DNA of 64,000 nt. It comes from an uncultured Collinsella sp. Its GTDB lineage: Bacteria > Actinomycetota > Coriobacteriia > Coriobacteriales > Coriobacteriaceae. This document shows, one piece after another, positions 33,724 to 44,170 of the stretch. Positions within the stretch are counted from its first letter, which is position 1, and each line of letters begins with the position of its first letter. The notes beneath the pieces were generated by a model. The model had not been told where the DNA came from. It saw only the letters and a program-made list of their open reading frames with translations, and searched no databases. The stretch is from assembly GCA_934668345.1 (NCBI GenBank), contig CAKUNE010000002.1, forward strand, positions 1-64,000, read 5' to 3'. Position numbers and translations under genes: made by a program.

Positions 33724-34581
33724 TTACTCCTCGTCGTCCTCGCCATCGTCCTCGTCCTCAAGATGATCGAGCAGGTAGCGAAGACCCTCGCTGACCTCGT
33801 TGGCGGGCACCTTGGCAACGTAGCGCGCGTCGACGGCGGGCCTCATGATAACACCCTCGCCCGAAGGCACGCGCATGCTCTCGAGCTCATCCTCGTCCAC
33901 ACGGGCGATATCGCCGGCGTTCATACGCTGACCAGTCAACAGGAAGGTCAGACGGCAAGCGGCATCGATGGAAATGGAAGCGATGCGATCGAGGTAGCGC
34001 GAAACCATGATGGCGCGGCGCAGGTCGTCATAGTTGCTGTCGTCGTCCATAAAGTCGCCCGTATCCATACGGTTAAAGGTGCGGAAGAACTTCTCGTAGG
34101 CGGCGTGCACCGGCTCGTCCTCGACGGCCAGGTTGCAGATGACGGACATGTCATTGGTGACGAGCGCGGAAAGCGAAGAGCCCAGCACCTGGTAGACGGC
34201 CTCAGCCTCGGCCTCGACCGTACCGACAAGCTCCTTGGGCAGCGAGATGTCGGCCTTGATCATATGACGCGTGGCACGGCAGATCTGACGGACCTTATCG
34301 GTCATGCGCTGCAGGTTAAAGTCGACGTAGATGATCGTCTGAAGCAGGCGGAAGTCGGAGGCGACCGGTGACTGCGTGGCGATCAGGTTGTAGCAGACGG
34401 CCTCCAGGTTGGCGCAGCGCGCGTCAATCGAAAGCGTGCGCTTCTTGGTCTTGGTGGCGAGCTTGCGGTCGTCGGTCACATAGGCCTTCACGGCATCGTG
34501 GAGGGCCAGATCGACGGCCTCGTAGATGCTCAGCATCTCGTGACGGGCCTCGACGAGCTGACGGGAAAACAGTTTGCGCAT
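33724..34581 (-). CDS. phoU: Phosphate signalling/transport regulator PhoU
   Basis: A 285-residue protein with two PhoU three-helix bundles (about 10-105 and 120-215), followed by an extension ending in a run of acidic residues (EDEDDGEDDEE) not usual for PhoU. PhoU links Pst activity to the PhoR/PhoB-type sensor and limits phosphate uptake. GGAG lies six bases before the ATG. Last gene of pstSCAB-phoU. No two-component sensor is in the window. Confidence 0.9.
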   Translation of the reverse strand: MRKLFSRQLVEARHEMLSIYEAVDLALHDAVKAYVTDDRKLATKTKKRTLSIDARCANLEAVCYNLIATQSPVASDFRLLQTIIYVDFNLQRMTDKVRQICRATRHMIKADISLPKELVGTVEAEAEAVYQVLGSSLSALVTNDMSVICNLAVEDEPVHAAYEKFFRTFNRMDTGDFMDDDSNYDDLRRAIMVSRYLDRIASISIDAACRLTFLLTGQRMNAGDIARVDEDELESMRVPSGEGVIMRPAVDARYVAKVPANEVSEGLRYLLDHLEDEDDGEDDEE

Positions 34582-34673
34582 GGTTCACTCCAATCAGTTG
34601 GGTGCGGTCATGCCGCCCGCACAGTGAATACGCACCGGACCAGGTCCGATCGGCTTGGGACTAGTCGCACCGA

Positions 34674-35477
<804 letters not shown>

Positions 35478-35489
35478 GGGACTCCTTAA

Positions 35490-36395
35490 CTAGCGACGCT
35501 TGCGCGACAGGAAGCGCGCAAACAGGTTGAAGGCCAGAATGATCACCATCAGCAAGAGCGCGGTGCCGTAGGCTGCGTTCATGTTGATGCCGTCGTTTGC
35601 AAGCAGGTACAGGTGAACCGTCATGGGGCGGCCGGAATCGAGCGGCGAAATAGGTAGATTGATGGCTTGGCCCATGGTGTAGAGCACCACCGCGGTCTCG
35701 CCAATGGCACGGCCGATGGCGAGGACGATGCCCGTGGCAATACGGCCAAAGGCAGAAGGAAGCACAATCTTGGAGACGACCTGCCACTTGGTGGCGCCCA
35801 GGCCGTACGCGCCCCAACGGATATAGCGCGGAACGGCGCGAATGGCCTCTTCGGTGGTGCGCATGACGATGGGAAGCATCAAGAGCGCGAGTGCCAGAGC
35901 GGCAGAGACCATCGAAAGGCCCAGGCCCATGGCCTCGACAAACAAGGCGTAACCAAACAGGCCCATAACGATGGAGGGCACCGAAGCCAAAGCGTCGGCA
36001 GCGTAGCGAATGAGCTCGACGACCTTGCCCTGCTTGGCGTACTCGGCCAGATAGACGGCTGCCAGCACAGCGATCGGCGTGCAGATAAGCATGGCGAGCG
36101 CCGTCACATAGACGGTCGAGACGATCGTGGGCCAAATTCCGCCCTCGGCGTTGACGCCCTGGGGCCAACCGAAGATAAAGTCGAGCGAGATATGCGGCAG
36201 GCCGTTAATGACCACGTAGGCGATGATAGCGACCAACACCAGCGTGGTGATGTATGCCGCGGCACGGAACACGCCAAGCATGATCTTGTTGGACAGGTCC
36301 TTGTTGATGCGGCCCTTCTTGCCGTGGGAAAGGGCACGCTTGATGCGCTCGCGCGACGAGGTCGTATCGACCGTCGTGTCAACGGAATCGGACAT
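35490..36395 (-). CDS. pstA: Phosphate ABC transporter permease PstA
   Basis: A 301-residue permease with six hydrophobic segments. The N-terminus is polar and basic (RIKRALSHGKKGRINKD). The EAA-type coupling loop is LGATKWQVVSKIVLPSA. The start follows GAGGGGG at six bases, three bases after the pstC stop, so translation is probably coupled. Confidence 0.95.
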   Translation of the reverse strand: MSDSVDTTVDTTSSRERIKRALSHGKKGRINKDLSNKIMLGVFRAAAYITTLVLVAIIAYVVINGLPHISLDFIFGWPQGVNAEGGIWPTIVSTVYVTALAMLICTPIAVLAAVYLAEYAKQGKVVELIRYAADALASVPSIVMGLFGYALFVEAMGLGLSMVSAALALALLMLPIVMRTTEEAIRAVPRYIRWGAYGLGATKWQVVSKIVLPSAFGRIATGIVLAIGRAIGETAVVLYTMGQAINLPISPLDSGRPMTVHLYLLANDGINMNAAYGTALLLMVIILAFNLFARFLSRKRR

Positions 36396-36398
36396 AGC

Positions 36399-37325
36399 CT
36401 ACCCCCTCTTTTTCTTGGAAATCAGACGGACGACGCCCACCAGCGTGGCGGAGATGATAAACAGGACCACGCCCATGCCGAACAGCGCCGAGCGGTGCAG
36501 ACCCGAGGAATAGCTCATGTCGAGCGCGATCTGGCTCGTGAGCGTCGAGATGGGGCTCGCAATGCTGTCGGGAATAACCGGGGCGTTACCCACAACCATG
36601 AGCACGGCCATGGTCTCGCCGATGGCACGGCCCATACCCAGCACGATCGCATCCACGATACCCAGCTTGGCGGCAGGTAGCACGACCTTATAGATGGTCT
36701 GCCACTTAGTAGCACCCATGGCATACGATGCCTCGCGAATACCCATGGGAATGGAATTGAGGGCATCGATGGTGAGCGTGGTGATGGTAGGGACGATCAT
36801 GATGGCAAGCACGAACCACGCCGTGAGCGCACCAAAACCAAGACCACCGGTCAGTTGCGCGATAAACGGACGGATGATGATCATGCCAAAGAAGCCATAG
36901 ATGATAGAAGGGATGCCGGCCAACAGGTCAACGGCAGGGCTGATGAGCTTGCGTACGCGCTTGCCGGCGATCTCGACCAGATACACGGCCGTGCCCACGC
37001 CCAGGGGCACACCCATGGCGAGCGCACCGACAGTCACCAGACCCGAGCCGGCAAGCAGCGACACGATGCCGTAGTGGCCCTCAGAGGGCGCCCACGTAAA
37101 GCTAAAGAAATCCGCCAGACCGATGTCGGTAAAGACGGGCAGCGCCGAGTACGTGGTAAAGACAAAAATCAGGATGACGGTAACAACCGCCAAGAACGCG
37201 CAGGCAAAGAAGATCCACTGCAGCGCCTTCTCCTTGATATAGGTGCTGCGCGATACGAGCGCCAGCTCGCGCTTCTTGGGCGCCTGAGCATTCTGCTCAG
37301 TCTGGGAGTTTTCCTGTGCTTCCAT
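36399..37325 (-). CDS. pstC: Phosphate ABC transporter permease PstC
   Basis: A 308-residue permease, six segments, with coupling loop MGATKWQTIYKVVLPAA. The ATG at 37325 is chosen because GGGGAG lies eight bases upstream; a GTG three codons earlier would sit on the site. The start is one base from the pstS stop. The C-terminus ends in RLISKKKRG. Confidence 0.95.
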   Translation of the reverse strand: MEAQENSQTEQNAQAPKKRELALVSRSTYIKEKALQWIFFACAFLAVVTVILIFVFTTYSALPVFTDIGLADFFSFTWAPSEGHYGIVSLLAGSGLVTVGALAMGVPLGVGTAVYLVEIAGKRVRKLISPAVDLLAGIPSIIYGFFGMIIIRPFIAQLTGGLGFGALTAWFVLAIMIVPTITTLTIDALNSIPMGIREASYAMGATKWQTIYKVVLPAAKLGIVDAIVLGMGRAIGETMAVLMVVGNAPVIPDSIASPISTLTSQIALDMSYSSGLHRSALFGMGVVLFIISATLVGVVRLISKKKRG

Positions 37326-37326
37326 G

Positions 37327-38163
37327 CTACTCACTCCCCTTCTCGTCGTTGGTGACGGGAATAAAGCCCGCCTCGCGAATCTGCTTGTCCATCTTTTCGG
37401 ACGTCACGTAGTCGATGTAATCTTGCGCCTGCTGCGAAGGCGCACCCTTCACAAAGAAGTAAAGGTCGCGCGAGATGGGATAGCCGCCGCTCGCGACCGT
37501 CTTCTCGGACGCCTCAACATGATTGACCGAGACAGCCTTGACCGAGGTCTTGGCGTTGAGGCTATCGACGAAGCCCAGCGAAATGTAGCCGATGGCACCG
37601 CGCGAACGAGATACCACGTCGCGCACCTGGCCCGTGCCCGAAAGAACGGCGGACCGGCGATCGAACGGGGTGCCGTCCATCACGATGGTGCGGAAGGCCT
37701 CACGCGTGCCGGACGCCTCGTCTCGGTTGATAACCTGAATCTTCAGGTCCTCGCCACCGACCTCTTTCCAATTAGTAATCTTGCCGGCATAGATATCGCG
37801 GAGCTGCTCGGTCGAGAGGTTATCGACCGGGTTATCGTCGTTCACGATGACCGCGATACCGTCGTGGGCAATGACGATGGGAGTCAGGCCCAGATCCTGT
37901 TCGTCGGCATTGAGTCCACGGGAGGAGCTGGCGATATCGGCCGTGCCAGCGCTGACGGCTTCGATGCCAGCGGAAGAGCCCAAACCGGAAACGAGCACGT
38001 CGATGCCGGTCTCCTCCTTAAAGCCCTCTGCCGCAATCTCGGCGATAGGAAGGCAGGTCGTGGAGCCGGCCACGGTAATGGAAGAGGTAGAAGATCCCGA
38101 AGAACAGGCGCACAGCGTAAGCGTAAGCACAGCGGCGCTCAGGACCGATACGATCTTTCTCAT
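37327..38163 (-). CDS. pstS: Phosphate-binding lipoprotein PstS
   Basis: A 278-residue solute-binding protein. The signal peptide ends in LTLCAC, a lipobox with the modified Cys near residue 18. TVAGSTTCLPIAE, SSSRGLN and NRDEASGTREAF form the phosphate site as in PstS. The ATG overlaps the last bases of pgeF (ATGA), so its translation is coupled to that gene. It delivers phosphate to PstCAB. Confidence 0.95.
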   Translation of the reverse strand: MRKIVSVLSAAVLTLTLCACSSGSSTSSITVAGSTTCLPIAEIAAEGFKEETGIDVLVSGLGSSAGIEAVSAGTADIASSSRGLNADEQDLGLTPIVIAHDGIAVIVNDDNPVDNLSTEQLRDIYAGKITNWKEVGGEDLKIQVINRDEASGTREAFRTIVMDGTPFDRRSAVLSGTGQVRDVVSRSRGAIGYISLGFVDSLNAKTSVKAVSVNHVEASEKTVASGGYPISRDLYFFVKGAPSQQAQDYIDYVTSEKMDKQIREAGFIPVTNDEKGSE

Positions 38164-38960
38164 AGCATCACGCCGATCGCAGCATGGCGCCCACAGGTGC
38201 CGTCCTCGTTACGGTAGGAATAAAAGCGGTCGTTCTGACGCACAGTCGAAAGCTGGGTATCCACGATATTATCCGCGTCCACACCGGCATCTACCAGTGC
38301 CTCACAAATGGCAGCGGAAAGATCGAGCATGCGAGAGGCACTCGCATCGATGCAAGAGAACTCGACGGCAAAGCGATCCATGAGTTCCTGGGATACCTCA
38401 TATTCGTCAGCCAAGATATGGGGGCCGATATAGGCGGAAACGTCGCTCGCATCGCAGCCGGCAGCATCGCAAAGCGCCTGGCACGCCTTGGCGGAAATAC
38501 GTGCAATCGTGCCCTTCCAACCGGAGTGCACCACGGCAAATCCGCCGGGGGCTACCAGCACCACGGGAACGCAGTCGGCAAAGCAGAGCAGCACGGGCAC
38601 GTCATGGGCCGTACAGACGATGGCATCGCAGCCCTCGGCAATCTGCTCGCGAACAGCCTCAAGATCGTCGGCGCCGTTCGAAGTCACCGTAACGATATGG
38701 TCACCATGTACCTGATTGGGCACGAGCAGATTATGCTCGCACTCAGTGGCGCCCATAGCTTCGAGCGCTCGACGACGATTTTCTTGAACAGCAAAGGGGT
38801 CATCGCCTACATGCGAGCCCAAGTTGAGCGAGGAGTACGCATCTTCAGAAACGCCACCGGTGCGCTCGGTAAAGGCAAAGCGGACATCGGATGTCGCGCC
38901 CTCCACCAACGTAACTCCATCATGGTCGACACGCGAAACGTTGTCCGCACGTGCTGCCAT
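38160..38960 (-). CDS. pgeF: PgeF/YlmD polyphenol oxidase (peptidoglycan editing factor)
   Basis: A 266-residue YfiH/laccase-domain protein. NQVHGDHIV, CFADCVPVV and the HSGWKGT segment hold the copper/zinc-type site residues (His, Cys, His). In E. coli this protein cleaves wrongly incorporated L-Ser from UDP-MurNAc; in firmicutes it lies in the ylm cluster after ftsZ. The ATG at 38960 has AGGAGG seven bases upstream. The TGA overlaps the pstS ATG by four bases. Confidence 0.9.
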   Translation of the reverse strand: MAARADNVSRVDHDGVTLVEGATSDVRFAFTERTGGVSEDAYSSLNLGSHVGDDPFAVQENRRRALEAMGATECEHNLLVPNQVHGDHIVTVTSNGADDLEAVREQIAEGCDAIVCTAHDVPVLLCFADCVPVVLVAPGGFAVVHSGWKGTIARISAKACQALCDAAGCDASDVSAYIGPHILADEYEVSQELMDRFAVEFSCIDASASRMLDLSAAICEALVDAGVDADNIVDTQLSTVRQNDRFYSYRNEDGTCGRHAAIGVML

Positions 38961-39114
38961 ACTAAAGCCTCCTAATAACACAAGTACCGCGGCGTCGCCG
39001 CGCAGTCCGCGTTTATACGGCTGTCATACTTCCTTAAAAGGATACCCGCAGCGGTAGGGACCAAACGTAAAGGGAACGTAAGGAGATTGGAGGCTTTCGT
39101 TTACAAACGGGAAA

Positions 39115-39147
39115 CAAAACGGGGTGCATCCAAATGGACACACCCCG
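39115..39147 (-). terminator. Terminator of ftsZ
   Basis: CGGGGTG pairs with CACCCCG around a 14-base loop; TTTTG follows on the minus strand. pgeF therefore starts a new unit. Confidence 0.8.
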
Positions 39148-39170
39148 TACAGGTCGTTGAGAAAAACGAA

Positions 39171-40325
39171 CTAGAAGCTACCGCGCTTCAGGAAGTCGGG
39201 AAGCTCGAACTGGTCGTTGCCAAAGTTGGGCAGCTCGGTACCACCGACGTTGCGGGTCGGAGCGGCCTGAGCCGGGCTGGCAGCCGGAGCGGTGCGCTGC
39301 GGCTCAGCGGAGGCAGCGGCCTTGCTCTGAGACTGCTGAGCAGCAAAGAGCTCGTCCTGACGGTTGACGTTGGAATCGGAGAAGCCCGTAGCGATGACGG
39401 TGATACGCACCTGATCGCCCAGGGACTCGTCGACAACGGTACCGAAGATGATGTTCGCCTCGGGGTCGACGGCGTTGGCGACAACGTCGGCGGCGTCGCT
39501 GATCTCCTGGATGCCCAGGTCCTTGGAACCAGCGATGGAGAGCAGCACGCGCGTGGCACCATCGATGGAGCTCTCGAGCAGCGGGCTGGAGATGGCCTGC
39601 TGGGCAGCGTCGACGGCACGAGTATCCCCAGAAGAGGTACCGATACCCATCATGGCGGTACCGGCCTGCTTCATGATGGTCTTAACATCGGCGAAGTCCA
39701 GGTTGATGATACCGGGGACGGTGATGAGGTCGGTGATGCCCTGGGTGCCCTGGGAAAGGACGCCATCGGCAATCGCGAAGGCCTCGAGCATGGTGGTCTT
39801 CTTCTCGGCGATGTCGAGCAGCTTATCGTTAGGGATGACGATCATAGTGTCGACGCAATCGGAGAGGGTCTTGATGCCCTCCTCGGCGCTCTTCTTGCGC
39901 TTGCGGCCCTCGAAGGTGAAGGGCTTGGTCACGACGGCGACGGTCAGTGCGCCGACCTCGTTCATCGCGATATCGGCAACGATGGGAGCAGCGCCGGTAC
40001 CGGTGCCACCGCCCTCACCGCAGGTGATAAACACCATGTCGGCGCCAGCGAGCGCCTCGGCAATGTCGTCGCGGGACTCATCGGCAGCCTTGCGGCCAAC
40101 CTCGGGGTTGGCGCCGGCGCCCAGGCCGCGGGTAAGGTCGGTGCCGATGTGCACCTTGATATCGGCATCAGAGATCGCGAGTGCCTGAGCATCGGTGTTG
40201 ATGGCAACAAACTCGACGCCGCGGATGCCCTCTTCGATCATTCGATTGACCGCGTTGGTACCGCCGCCGCCGACGCCGACCACCTTAATGACGGCAAGGT
40301 AGTTGTTGATCTCTGTCTCGTGCAT
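39171..40325 (-). CDS. ftsZ: Cell division GTPase FtsZ
   Basis: A 384-residue tubulin homologue that forms the Z-ring. The GTP-binding glycine loop [12 protein letters not shown], the NTDAQAL loop and the T7 loop [14 protein letters not shown] are intact. A Gln/Ala/Pro linker at about 318-360 leads to the conserved tail peptide [11 protein letters not shown] that binds SepF. The ATG at 40325 has GGAGG six bases upstream; ten extra codons upstream have no site. A 170-base AT-rich gap before it contains the palindrome GTCAAATAATTGAC and separate promoter activity is likely. Confidence 0.97.
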   Translation of the reverse strand: MHETEINNYLAVIKVVGVGGGGTNAVNRMIEEGIRGVEFVAINTDAQALAISDADIKVHIGTDLTRGLGAGANPEVGRKAADESRDDIAEALAGADMVFITCGEGGGTGTGAAPIVADIAMNEVGALTVAVVTKPFTFEGRKRKKSAEEGIKTLSDCVDTMIVIPNDKLLDIAEKKTTMLEAFAIADGVLSQGTQGITDLITVPGIINLDFADVKTIMKQAGTAMMGIGTSSGDTRAVDAAQQAISSPLLESSIDGATRVLLSIAGSKDLGIQEISDAADVVANAVDPEANIIFGTVVDESLGDQVRITVIATGFSDSNVNRQDELFAAQQSQSKAAASAEPQRTAPAASPAQAAPTRNVGGTELPNFGNDQFELPDFLKRGSF

Positions 40326-40524
40326 GTCGGTCCTCCGAACAAAGGTTATAGCCATAGCATGGGTCGACCCCTGCGCACATTAACCTTCAGGTTGAAAGTA
40401 AATGCAAAGGTAAACCGTATTATGTTTGCACATTATGAACGTATCAGTCAAATAATTGACCGTGAAAACCAAACAAACCAGATAAACGGCGTGGTATGGC
40501 CCCTCAACAAAGCATCAACCAGCG

Positions 40525-41781
40525 CTACGAGGTCGGAGCATTCCTAAATGTGTAGTTGCCCGGAGAGCGCACATTGATATACGTTACGCCCTCTACCTGC
40601 GAAAGCAACTTGGTGACTACGCGTTCCTTCTTGGCGATATCGTCCGAATCGCCCAGCGACACCTCAATGCCGTTATTGAGGTTTGCCGAGATGGCTTCGA
40701 CCGAAGGCGTGGAAATATCCTTGACTTGTCCCAAGAACTCGCTCGAAAAACCACGCACATAATCCAGGCCGGCCTTAACGGCTTTGGAGTTCACCGCCTG
40801 GCCGGAAACCGGAGCGACATCCGCCGAGACATCAGTCAACAACACCGCGCCATAATGCTTGGCGAGCGCCAGCGCGGCATCGATTCCGGTCAAGGTATTT
40901 GAGCCCTGCCCTGTCGTGATGACGTTGCCCTGGTCGTCCACTTCGACCGACGTCGACAGCGGGGCGATCCAGGTGTCATCATCTCCGATAGCCCAGGCAA
41001 GGTCGTCGGAGCTGATATACGCAATGGCGATAACCTTACGCTCCGTCGGCGTGATGATAAGCGTATGGGGAAACTGGCGCTGGACATCCACGCCCGAGAC
41101 CCACGGGTTCTGCTTGAGATCCTCGGTAATCTGGTCGGGATCGACGTTAAAAAGCGACGTTCCCTCGGGCAAGTCGATCAGCTGGATAGCATCGTGCTTC
41201 GTCACATGCTCGCTGCCTTGAATCTGAATATCAGTGGCAGTAAACAATCCAGAGTTGATCACCACGATGGCAACGACGACGAGCACGGCCAAGACGGCCA
41301 GAACGCCGCCCACGATTTTGCCTTTGCCGGTAACGACAGAAGCGGCGTCTGATGTTTTATTTGCCATCGCTCCAAGTGAAGATAACGAGTTGAAACCTTT
41401 TTTACTCGAAGGCTTCTTGGCGGTAGCCGGCACCGATGTCAGCGAGCGCGGTTTCGATGCGCCCAGCGTGCGACCTGGACGCGCCGCTTTAGTTCCCGTC
41501 GAGGGCTTGGGAGTTGCCATGGGACGGGCAGGCTTGGCGCCCATAACAGGCTTTGACGTCACCGAGGGACGCGAGGACTTTTTTGCGGCCGGACGATTAC
41601 CGAGCTGCGAGCCGACGACCGGTCGACTGGTCTGTCGAGCATGCCCGACAGACTTAGAGTGCGCGACAGTATTGCGTTGAGGTTTGGCAGGCGCGCCGGA
41701 ACGCCCTCCGGCGCGGCGGAAGGTGGGTTTCGATGCTCTAGAAGCCGAGGAATTTAACTTCCGGTCTGAGCTCGATGCCAT
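40525..41781 (-). CDS. ftsQ: Cell division protein FtsQ
   Basis: A 418-residue divisome protein. A long basic N-terminal tail (1-155, many Lys/Arg/Ser/Pro, repeats of KP and RP) is cytoplasmic, a membrane segment follows at 157-176, and the POTRA domain at about 182-250 begins ATDIQIQGSEHVTK. The C-terminal beta domain ends in YTFRNAPTS. The ATG at 41781 lies 44 bases inside murB and is preceded by GGGAGG. It bridges FtsL/FtsB and late divisome proteins. Coriobacteria often have such long tails; the charge pattern suggests nucleoid or membrane contact but that is speculation. Confidence 0.9.
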   Translation of the reverse strand: MASSSDRKLNSSASRASKPTFRRAGGRSGAPAKPQRNTVAHSKSVGHARQTSRPVVGSQLGNRPAAKKSSRPSVTSKPVMGAKPARPMATPKPSTGTKAARPGRTLGASKPRSLTSVPATAKKPSSKKGFNSLSSLGAMANKTSDAASVVTGKGKIVGGVLAVLAVLVVVAIVVINSGLFTATDIQIQGSEHVTKHDAIQLIDLPEGTSLFNVDPDQITEDLKQNPWVSGVDVQRQFPHTLIITPTERKVIAIAYISSDDLAWAIGDDDTWIAPLSTSVEVDDQGNVITTGQGSNTLTGIDAALALAKHYGAVLLTDVSADVAPVSGQAVNSKAVKAGLDYVRGFSSEFLGQVKDISTPSVEAISANLNNGIEVSLGDSDDIAKKERVVTKLLSQVEGVTYINVRSPGNYTFRNAPTS

Positions 41782-42649
41782 ACGCCTCCCTCACCTTTCC
41801 GTGCACATGTCTGATAACCGCGGCAACGTCATCGGCCGAGGCAGTTCCGTTATTAACGATAAAATTAGCGTGAACGGGCGAAACTTCCGCGCCGCCAATC
41901 GAAAAACCCTTTAATCCACAATCCTCGATAAGCTTGCCCACACTCGCATCGGGCGGATTGCGAAAGACCGACCCGCAGGATGCGCGACCCATGGGCTGCG
42001 TACGCTTGCGCCTCGTAAGGTACCGCTCCATGCGCTCGCGAATGTCGGCCTTGGGCGCCGGTTTAAGCTTGAGCACGCATTCGAGGATGATCTCATTGCG
42101 GGGAAGGCTACATTCGCGGTAGCCCCAAGTGATCTCGGACCCCGCATAATGCTTGATACCGGATGCCGGGTCAAACGTTACGACATCCTCAACCAGTGAG
42201 CCAATCCACTCGGTCCGTGTGCCGGCATTCATAGAAATCGCACCGCCGACCGAACCAGGGATGCCAACGGCAAACTCAAGGCCCGAAAGGCTACGCGACA
42301 GGGCATCGTTGACCAAGCGCGCAAACATCACGCCCGCACCGACCGTCAGCGTACAACCGTCATCGGCAACAACCGTGCGCTGAAACTCACGTCCGAGCGA
42401 AATGACGGCACCGCGATAACCGCCATCGGCAACCAGCAGATTGGAGCCCTTGCCGATGATGACCCACGGCACCTGCTCGCGATCGAGCACCGCCACGGCG
42501 CGACGGAGGGCATGATAGCTATGGCACGTCACAAAGAGGTCGGCCTTGCCGCCGATACGATAGCTCGTATGACGCGCAAGGCGCTCGTCCTCGATCACAT
42601 CCGTGTCGATCATGCCCGAGAGCGCCATGACGGCGTTAAACAGACCCAT
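41738..42649 (-). CDS. murB: UDP-N-acetylenolpyruvoylglucosamine reductase
   Basis: A 303-residue FAD enzyme reducing the enolpyruvyl group to form UDP-MurNAc. HTSYRIGGKAD, IGKGSNLLVADGGY, GIPGSVGGAISMNAG and the proton-donor Ser in GRASCGSVFRNP mark it as type II-like MurB. The end GIELRPEVKFLGF is typical. Its last 44 bases overlap ftsQ in another frame. It starts five bases after murC. Confidence 0.95.
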   Translation of the reverse strand: MGLFNAVMALSGMIDTDVIEDERLARHTSYRIGGKADLFVTCHSYHALRRAVAVLDREQVPWVIIGKGSNLLVADGGYRGAVISLGREFQRTVVADDGCTLTVGAGVMFARLVNDALSRSLSGLEFAVGIPGSVGGAISMNAGTRTEWIGSLVEDVVTFDPASGIKHYAGSEITWGYRECSLPRNEIILECVLKLKPAPKADIRERMERYLTRRKRTQPMGRASCGSVFRNPPDASVGKLIEDCGLKGFSIGGAEVSPVHANFIVNNGTASADDVAAVIRHVHGKVREAYGIELRPEVKFLGF

Positions 42650-42654
42650 TAGAC

Positions 42655-44073
42655 TTAAGCGTCTTTCTTGGCAGTCAGATACTCAATGAACTCGGGGCCG
42701 ACGGTCGTAACGTCGCCGGCACCCATGGTGAGCAGCAGGTCGCCCTCGCCCACCATCTGCTCGAGCTCCTGATTGAGCTCAAGACGGCTGGAGCAGTACA
42801 CGACCTCCTTGCCAGGATGCTTGGCGCGCACGGTATCGGCGAGCATCTTAGAGGTGACACCCGGAATGGGCATTTCGCCAGCCGAGAACACATCAATCAG
42901 CAGCAGTTTATCGGCATTGGCAAATGCATCGGCAAAGTCGTCGCACAGGGCCTGCAGGCGCGAATAGCGGTGCGGCTGGAACACGACGTCGACGTGCTTG
43001 TAACCCAGCGACGAAGCGGCAGCAAGCGTCGCCTTGATCTCGGTGGGGTGATGGCCGTAATCATCGACCACGGTGATGCCATCGATATCGCCCACGTGGG
43101 TAAAGCGACGGCGGACGCCTTCAAAGCTCGAGAGCGCCTTGGCGGCGGCGTCGATGTCAAGGCCCAGGACATGGGCGACGGTGAGCACGGCCGTGGCGTT
43201 GAGCATGTTGTGGCGACCGGGATTGCTCTTGATCTCCACAGCGTGCTCAGTGCCGTCCTCAAAGCGAACGATAAAGTCACTCTGGATGCCCTTGACATCC
43301 GGGTGCATGCAGACGATGTCGTTGCTCTCGGCAAAGCCGTAGGAAAGCACGTGACGGCCCGTCGACTTGGCGAGCTCGACCAGATGCGGGTCCTCACCGC
43401 AGACGATGACGGTGCCGTCCTCGCCCACCAGGCTCATGAATTTGGCGAAAGTTGCCTCGATCTCCTCGATACCCGAGTAGTGATCGAGGTGGTCGGCCTC
43501 GACGTTGGTCACAATGACTACGTTGGGGTTCAGGAACAGGAAGGAGCTGTCGGACTCGTCGGCCTCGGCGACAAAGTAGTCGCCCGAGCCGTTCTTGCCG
43601 TTCGTGTCATAGCCCTCGACGATGCCACCGATCAAGAAGCTCGGATCCAGACCCATGCGGTCGAGCATGGTGGCGCACATCGAAGACGTGGTGGTCTTGC
43701 CATGCGTGCCGGCAACAGCGACGGTGGTGTACCCGTGGCCCAATGCAGAGAGCATCTTGGCACGGGGCCACACAGGAATGCCCAGCTCGCGAGCGCGCAC
43801 AAGCTCAGGGTTGGACTCCGGAATAGCGGTGGAGACAACAACCACGTCGGGCTTGACCTCGTCGATCGTGGCGGCCTCATGGCCCACATGCACCTTCACA
43901 CCAGCGCGGGTAAGCTGGCGGATATAACGTGACGTCTTAAGGTCGGAGCCGGTAACGGCATAACCGCGCTCGTGCAGAACGAGGGCGATGCCGCTCATGC
44001 CGGCGCCGCCGATACCGATAAAGTGGGCGCTCTTAAACTCGGGCGCGGAGGTTGCAGTCTGGGAATCAGCCAT
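42655..44073 (-). CDS. murC: UDP-N-acetylmuramate-L-alanine ligase
   Basis: A 472-residue Mur ligase. The Rossmann-like FIGIGGAGMSGIA and the P-loop AGTHGKTTTSSMC are present, with the HPTEIKATL motif in the third domain. It adds L-Ala to UDP-MurNAc. The ATG at 44073 gives the usual domain start; AGGAG is eleven bases upstream, and a GTG nine codons earlier is an alternative. Confidence 0.95.
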   Translation of the reverse strand: MADSQTATSAPEFKSAHFIGIGGAGMSGIALVLHERGYAVTGSDLKTSRYIRQLTRAGVKVHVGHEAATIDEVKPDVVVVSTAIPESNPELVRARELGIPVWPRAKMLSALGHGYTTVAVAGTHGKTTTSSMCATMLDRMGLDPSFLIGGIVEGYDTNGKNGSGDYFVAEADESDSSFLFLNPNVVIVTNVEADHLDHYSGIEEIEATFAKFMSLVGEDGTVIVCGEDPHLVELAKSTGRHVLSYGFAESNDIVCMHPDVKGIQSDFIVRFEDGTEHAVEIKSNPGRHNMLNATAVLTVAHVLGLDIDAAAKALSSFEGVRRRFTHVGDIDGITVVDDYGHHPTEIKATLAAASSLGYKHVDVVFQPHRYSRLQALCDDFADAFANADKLLLIDVFSAGEMPIPGVTSKMLADTVRAKHPGKEVVYCSSRLELNQELEQMVGEGDLLLTMGAGDVTTVGPEFIEYLTAKKDA

Positions 44074-44170
44074 GTGCTCGTGTACTCCTTGCGTAAACAC
44101 TGCCTGTAACCCGTTAACTGTACCGCACCTACCGCATCAGCGCGAGGGCGACCGACGATATCCCGTCTAA

